DNA of 8,400 nucleotides from Planctomycetota bacterium (GTDB lineage Bacteria; Planctomycetota; Phycisphaerae; Phycisphaerales; SM1A02), in assembly GCA_009926815.1 (NCBI GenBank), contig RFOC01000078.1, forward strand, positions 1 through 8,400, in the 5' to 3' direction. The notes under the pieces were generated by a model. It was not told where the DNA came from. It made no database searches and saw nothing but the letters and a program-made list of their open reading frames with translations. The first letter of the stretch is position 1. Every line of letters begins with the position of its first letter. A program made the translations under genes and the position numbers. Positions 5,781 through 8,400 of the stretch are shown here, piece by piece.

Positions 5781-7023
5781 TCGGGGCGCTCGGCGTCGCC
5801 GCTCGTGCTGGAACGCCCGGCGAGCGCGGCATCGCGGGCACCAGTTCCACGCGCTCGATCATGGGCGGTTCCTTGGGTCGGCCGGTGGCCGCATCGCCGA
5901 TCGGCGTCGACGCGATCGCGTCGAGCGTCTCCCAACCCGAACGCAGGGCCCCGAACGTGCAGTACTGCCCATCCAGGCGGGCGGTGCCCTCGCGCGACAG
6001 GGCCACGTAGAACTGGCTGCCGGCGCTGTCGGGCTCGTCGCCTCGAGCCATGCCCAGCACGCCGCGGTCATGCCGAAGGTCGCTGGGCTCCAGGGCCAGG
6101 TTCCATCCGGGGCCGCCGTCGCCGGTCCCCGTGGGATCACCGCCCTGGACGACGAATGGCTTGCCCTCCCGGTCCAGCGGCACCACGCGGTGGAACGGGG
6201 TTCCGTCGTAGAAGCCCGCCTCCGCCAGGCGAAGGAAGTTGTCCACCGTCGCGGGCGCCGCATCCGGTGCCAGCACCACGCGCATCTCGCCGAGCGAGGT
6301 CCGGAGCACGGCGTCCCTGGCCAACGCGACCCGGTAGCCGCCGGTGACCACCGAGTCCGGCGGCCGCCAGGCGGGCATGGCCTGTGCCGTCTCGGGATCG
6401 GCGGGATCCAAGGCGCGATCGCCCCAGCCGATCACGCGGGTGTAGGGCTGCTGGTTGGAGGTCCGGATCGAGGTCACGGTGCGAACGGCGGGCGGTGCTC
6501 GCATGGGCGTGATCCAGAGCGGAGCGCCCACCGGCTGCTCGCCTTCCATGAGCTGCACCCAGACGGTCCGATCCACGTCCCGAAGCGAGGGCACCAGGGC
6601 GAGAAGATTCATCTCTCCCGGAATCACGCTCAGTTCAGCCAGGGCGCGCCCGTCACGATCGATCACCGCGAGCGAGAGCGGGCCACGGGCCTTGCGCGGC
6701 GCCACCGTCACGTTCAGGGGACCGGCGGGTCGGCACCAGGGGGTGCTCGTTCGCAGGGCGTCCGGCTCCCGGGTGTCCGCCGACGAGGCGGTCGGGAGAA
6801 CCGTGGGTCCCGGCTCCGGCGACGGAGCCGCGCGGCCTCGGCTCATGGTGGCGCGAGCCGGACCCTCGTCGGCGACCGCGGCCGTCCGCCCCGGCACGGC
6901 TGCCGGCGCTGGAGCCTCGGCGACGGGCGAGGGCCGCGTCAGCGAGGGCACCCGCTCGGGTTCCGAGCCGCAGGCGGCGATCATGGTCAGCAGGAGCAGC
7001 AGTCGGCGGGATCCCATGGTCAT
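5749..7023 (-). CDS. Lipoprotein with C-terminal cyclophilin-type peptidyl-prolyl isomerase domain
   Basis: The 424-residue product opens with basic residues, a Leu run and the lipobox I-A-A-C (15-18), so it is probably a lipoprotein attached through C18. A Pro/Ala-rich linker (about 21-95) is followed by a region of probable beta strands (about 100-235) that I cannot name. The cyclophilin domain spans about 239-396: R279 in FHRVVP, F290 and Q293 in FVVQGG, M325-A326 in LGMAR, Q337-F338 in GSQFY, and L350 in RLDGQY. A short insert (LDREGK) follows FHRVVP. The last 28 residues are a low-complexity Pro/Ala/Ser tail, whose coding DNA includes the 32-base overlap with the facing cyclophilin gene. 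A second ATG (codon 3) is an alternative start; the first fits the start-adjacent -10 box better. Its likely job is proline isomerisation during folding outside the cytoplasm. Confidence 0.92.
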   Translation of the reverse strand: MTMGSRRLLLLLTMIAACGSEPERVPSLTRPSPVAEAPAPAAVPGRTAAVADEGPARATMSRGRAAPSPEPGPTVLPTASSADTREPDALRTSTPWCRPAGPLNVTVAPRKARGPLSLAVIDRDGRALAELSVIPGEMNLLALVPSLRDVDRTVWVQLMEGEQPVGAPLWITPMRAPPAVRTVTSIRTSNQQPYTRVIGWGDRALDPADPETAQAMPAWRPPDSVVTGGYRVALARDAVLRTSLGEMRVVLAPDAAPATVDNFLRLAEAGFYDGTPFHRVVPLDREGKPFVVQGGDPTGTGDGGPGWNLALEPSDLRHDRGVLGMARGDEPDSAGSQFYVALSREGTARLDGQYCTFGALRSGWETLDAIASTPIGDAATGRPKEPPMIERVELVPAMPRSPGVPARAATPSAPITPSSSAPAR

Positions 7024-7029
7024 CGTGGC

Positions 7030-7035
7030 ACTTTA
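7030..7035 (-). promoter_or_regulatory. Putative start-adjacent -10 box of the cyclophilin-lipoprotein gene
   Basis: On the minus strand TAAAGT (7035-7030) ends 6 bases before the ATG at 7023, the spacing expected when transcription begins at the start codon. GCCACG lies between, with no Shine-Dalgarno site. The box shares bases 7034-7035 with the divergent gatB box. No good -35 is seen; it would fall inside the gatB coding region. Confidence 0.42.
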
Positions 7036-7039
7036 TGAT
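7034..7039 (+). promoter_or_regulatory. Putative start-adjacent -10 box of gatB
   Basis: TATGAT (7034-7039), five of six consensus bases, ends 6 bases before the GTG at 7046. CCGGCG lies between and there is no Shine-Dalgarno site. A -35 would fall in the start of the divergent lipoprotein gene; nothing there resembles TTGACA. Confidence 0.45.
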
Positions 7040-7045
7040 CCGGCG

Positions 7046-8400
7046 GTGACCGTCGCCTCACCGGCCATCCGCTCGACGCGCCTGATCGTGGGTCTGGAGA
7101 TCCACGTGGAGCTGGCCACGCGCAGCAAGATGTTCACGCGGGCGCCCAATCCGGCCAATCCCGAGTTCGAGGGACGAGAACCCAACGCCCTGGTGGATCC
7201 GCTGGTCGCGGCCCTTCCCGGCACGCTGCCGGTCATGAACCGGCGGGCGGTCGAGATGTCGGCCCTGGTCGGGCTGGCACTGCACTGCACCATCGCGAAG
7301 CGCTGCCGCTGGGATCGGAAGAACTACTTCTACCCGGACCTGCCCAAGGGCTACCAGATCAGTCAGTACGACCAGCCGCTCTGCAGCGACGGCTTCTTCG
7401 AGTTGCCGGTCGAGGGCGGCACGCGGCGGATCGGCATCATCCGCGCCCATCTGGAGGAGGACACCGGCAAGCTGGGCCACGAGCTGCCGGGCGGCTTCCA
7501 CTACGACGGCAGCCTGGTCGACCTGAACCGTGCGGGCACGCCGCTGCTGGAGATCGTGACCGCCCCGGACTTCGGCACCGCCGACGAGGTGGTCGCCTTC
7601 GCGCAGGAGCTCCGCAACCTCTGCCGCTTCCTGGGGGTCACGGAAGGGGTCATGCAGAAGGGGCACATGCGTTTCGAGCCCAACGTGAACGTGGCGATCA
7701 CGCTCGAGGATGGCAGCGAGGTGCGCACGCCCGTGGTCGAGGTGAAGAACCTCAACTCCTTCCGTGCCGTCAAGGGCGCGATCGAGCACGAGGCCCGCAG
7801 GCAGGTGGAGGCCTGGAGGAGCGACGGTCGCGTGATGGGACGCGGGATGAAGAGCACCCGGGGCTGGGATGACGAGCGGCAGGAGACGAAGCTGCAGCGG
7901 GAGAAGGAGGATGCCCACGACTACCGCTACTTCCCGGATCCGGACCTGGTCCCGGTGGAGATCGACGCGGCCTGGCTTGCGCGGCTGAAGGCCGAGCTGG
8001 TCGAGCCGCCGCTCGCCCGCCGGTCGCGGTACGTGGGCGAGTACGGCCTCTCCGCCGTGGATGCGGAGAATCTGGCGGCGGAGCGGGACGATTGCCTCTG
8101 GTTCGAGGCCTGCGTGCACGCGGCCGGCGGCGGCGCCAAGGCGGGCTTCGCCATCGGCAAGCTGCTGCGGAACACCGGCGCGAAGTGGGCCAACGAGCGC
8201 GGCACGGGACTGGCGGCCCTGGGCGTGAAGCCCGAGCGGGTGGCGGAGCTGTTCGCCCTGCGCGAGGCGAACGGCGTGGGGCCGCAGGCCGCCGACCAGC
8301 TCTTCGGCCTGCTCTGCCAGGGCGACGCTCCCGTGAAGGCGTTGGCGGAGCGGCACGGCCTGCTGCAGGTGCGCGATGACGCGGCGCTGGAGCGGTGGTG
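7046..8400 (+). CDS. gatB: Asp-tRNA(Asn)/Glu-tRNA(Gln) amidotransferase subunit B (3' end cut by window edge)
   Basis: GatB binds the misacylated tRNA and activates its Asp or Glu, which the GatCAB complex then amidates to give Asn-tRNA or Gln-tRNA in the cytoplasm. Visible are 451 codons; family members have about 475-500, so a few tens of residues are missing. Family segments appear in order: GLEIHVEL (16-23, with E18 and H20 at expected metal-site positions), KNYFYPDLPKGYQISQYD, HLEEDTGK, LVDLNRAGTPLLEIV, VEVKNLNSFRAV and EDAHDYRYFPDPDL, then the C-terminal helical tail domain. The zinc-binding Cys pair of some GatB proteins (CPVC) is DPLV here, and the usual LRCDANVSV reads MRFEPNVNV. GTG 7046 is chosen as start: it precedes the conserved N-terminus by a normal length and follows a -10 box. 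Neither gatA nor gatC is adjacent upstream. Confidence 0.96.
   Translation, partial: MTVASPAIRSTRLIVGLEIHVELATRSKMFTRAPNPANPEFEGREPNALVDPLVAALPGTLPVMNRRAVEMSALVGLALHCTIAKRCRWDRKNYFYPDLPKGYQISQYDQPLCSDGFFELPVEGGTRRIGIIRAHLEEDTGKLGHELPGGFHYDGSLVDLNRAGTPLLEIVTAPDFGTADEVVAFAQELRNLCRFLGVTEGVMQKGHMRFEPNVNVAITLEDGSEVRTPVVEVKNLNSFRAVKGAIEHEARRQVEAWRSDGRVMGRGMKSTRGWDDERQETKLQREKEDAHDYRYFPDPDLVPVEIDAAWLARLKAELVEPPLARRSRYVGEYGLSAVDAENLAAERDDCLWFEACVHAAGGGAKAGFAIGKLLRNTGAKWANERGTGLAALGVKPERVAELFALREANGVGPQAADQLFGLLCQGDAPVKALAERHGLLQVRDDAALERW

Noticed and set aside
6070..7038. Plus-strand open frame of 322 codons
   Set aside because: It is antisense to the cyclophilin lipoprotein, which has a lipobox and intact cyclophilin motifs.
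7058..8356. Minus-strand open frame of 432 codons
   Set aside because: It is antisense to gatB, which is unmistakable on the plus strand.
1..8400. A defence, secretion or biosynthetic system as the theme of the window
   Set aside because: The genes belong to unrelated functions, with mixed strands and separate predicted promoters. Nothing in their domains ties them into one system.

Overview
The window is high-GC bacterial chromosomal DNA. It most resembles a planctomycete, probably of the Phycisphaerae. Two secreted proteins end in paired dockerin-like EF-hand units (D-x-D-G-S-G-x-V-D-A-G-D-I), one carries RCC1-type WG repeats of the 'LPAG..Y' kind, the M16 peptidase is of an inserted type, and few genes have Shine-Dalgarno sites. 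The lineage call rests on protein style only, because no rRNA is present. Genes are tightly packed and no stretch above about 175 bases lacks a CDS.

Layout, left to right. (1) 779-1, minus: the 5' part of a secreted M16 zinc peptidase, cut by the window edge. (2) 780-933: a divergent intergenic region with a repeat pair and promoters for both sides. (3) 934-2817, plus: a secreted endonuclease/exonuclease/phosphatase (EEP) enzyme with Ig-like and dockerin-like C-terminal parts. (4) 2929-4074, plus: a secreted RCC1-like seven-repeat protein with a dockerin-like tail. (5) 4185-4112, minus: tRNA-Cys(GCA) with its own terminator facing the previous gene. (6) 4262-5257, plus: an exported protein of unknown function built from two copies of one domain. 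(7) 5292-5780, plus: a cytoplasmic cyclophilin. (8) 7023-5749, minus: a second cyclophilin, as the C-terminal half of a lipoprotein; the two cyclophilin genes overlap tail to tail by 32 bases. (9) 7046-8400, plus: gatB, cut at the right edge and divergent from (8) across 22 bases.

The genes do not form one pathway. Themes are export (five of the seven proteins have a signal peptide or lipobox), proline isomerisation on both sides of the membrane, and Cys-tRNA plus amidotransferase functions for translation. I see no phage, transposon, CRISPR or defence system.

The most notable signal is in gene starts. Six of the seven protein genes have a TANNNT hexamer ending 6-8 bases before the chosen start codon and no convincing Shine-Dalgarno site, which suggests leaderless or nearly leaderless mRNAs. 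The exception, the M16 gene, has no such hexamer but does have a GGAG. At gatB the hexamers of two divergent genes share a TA step, so both cannot be opened at once.
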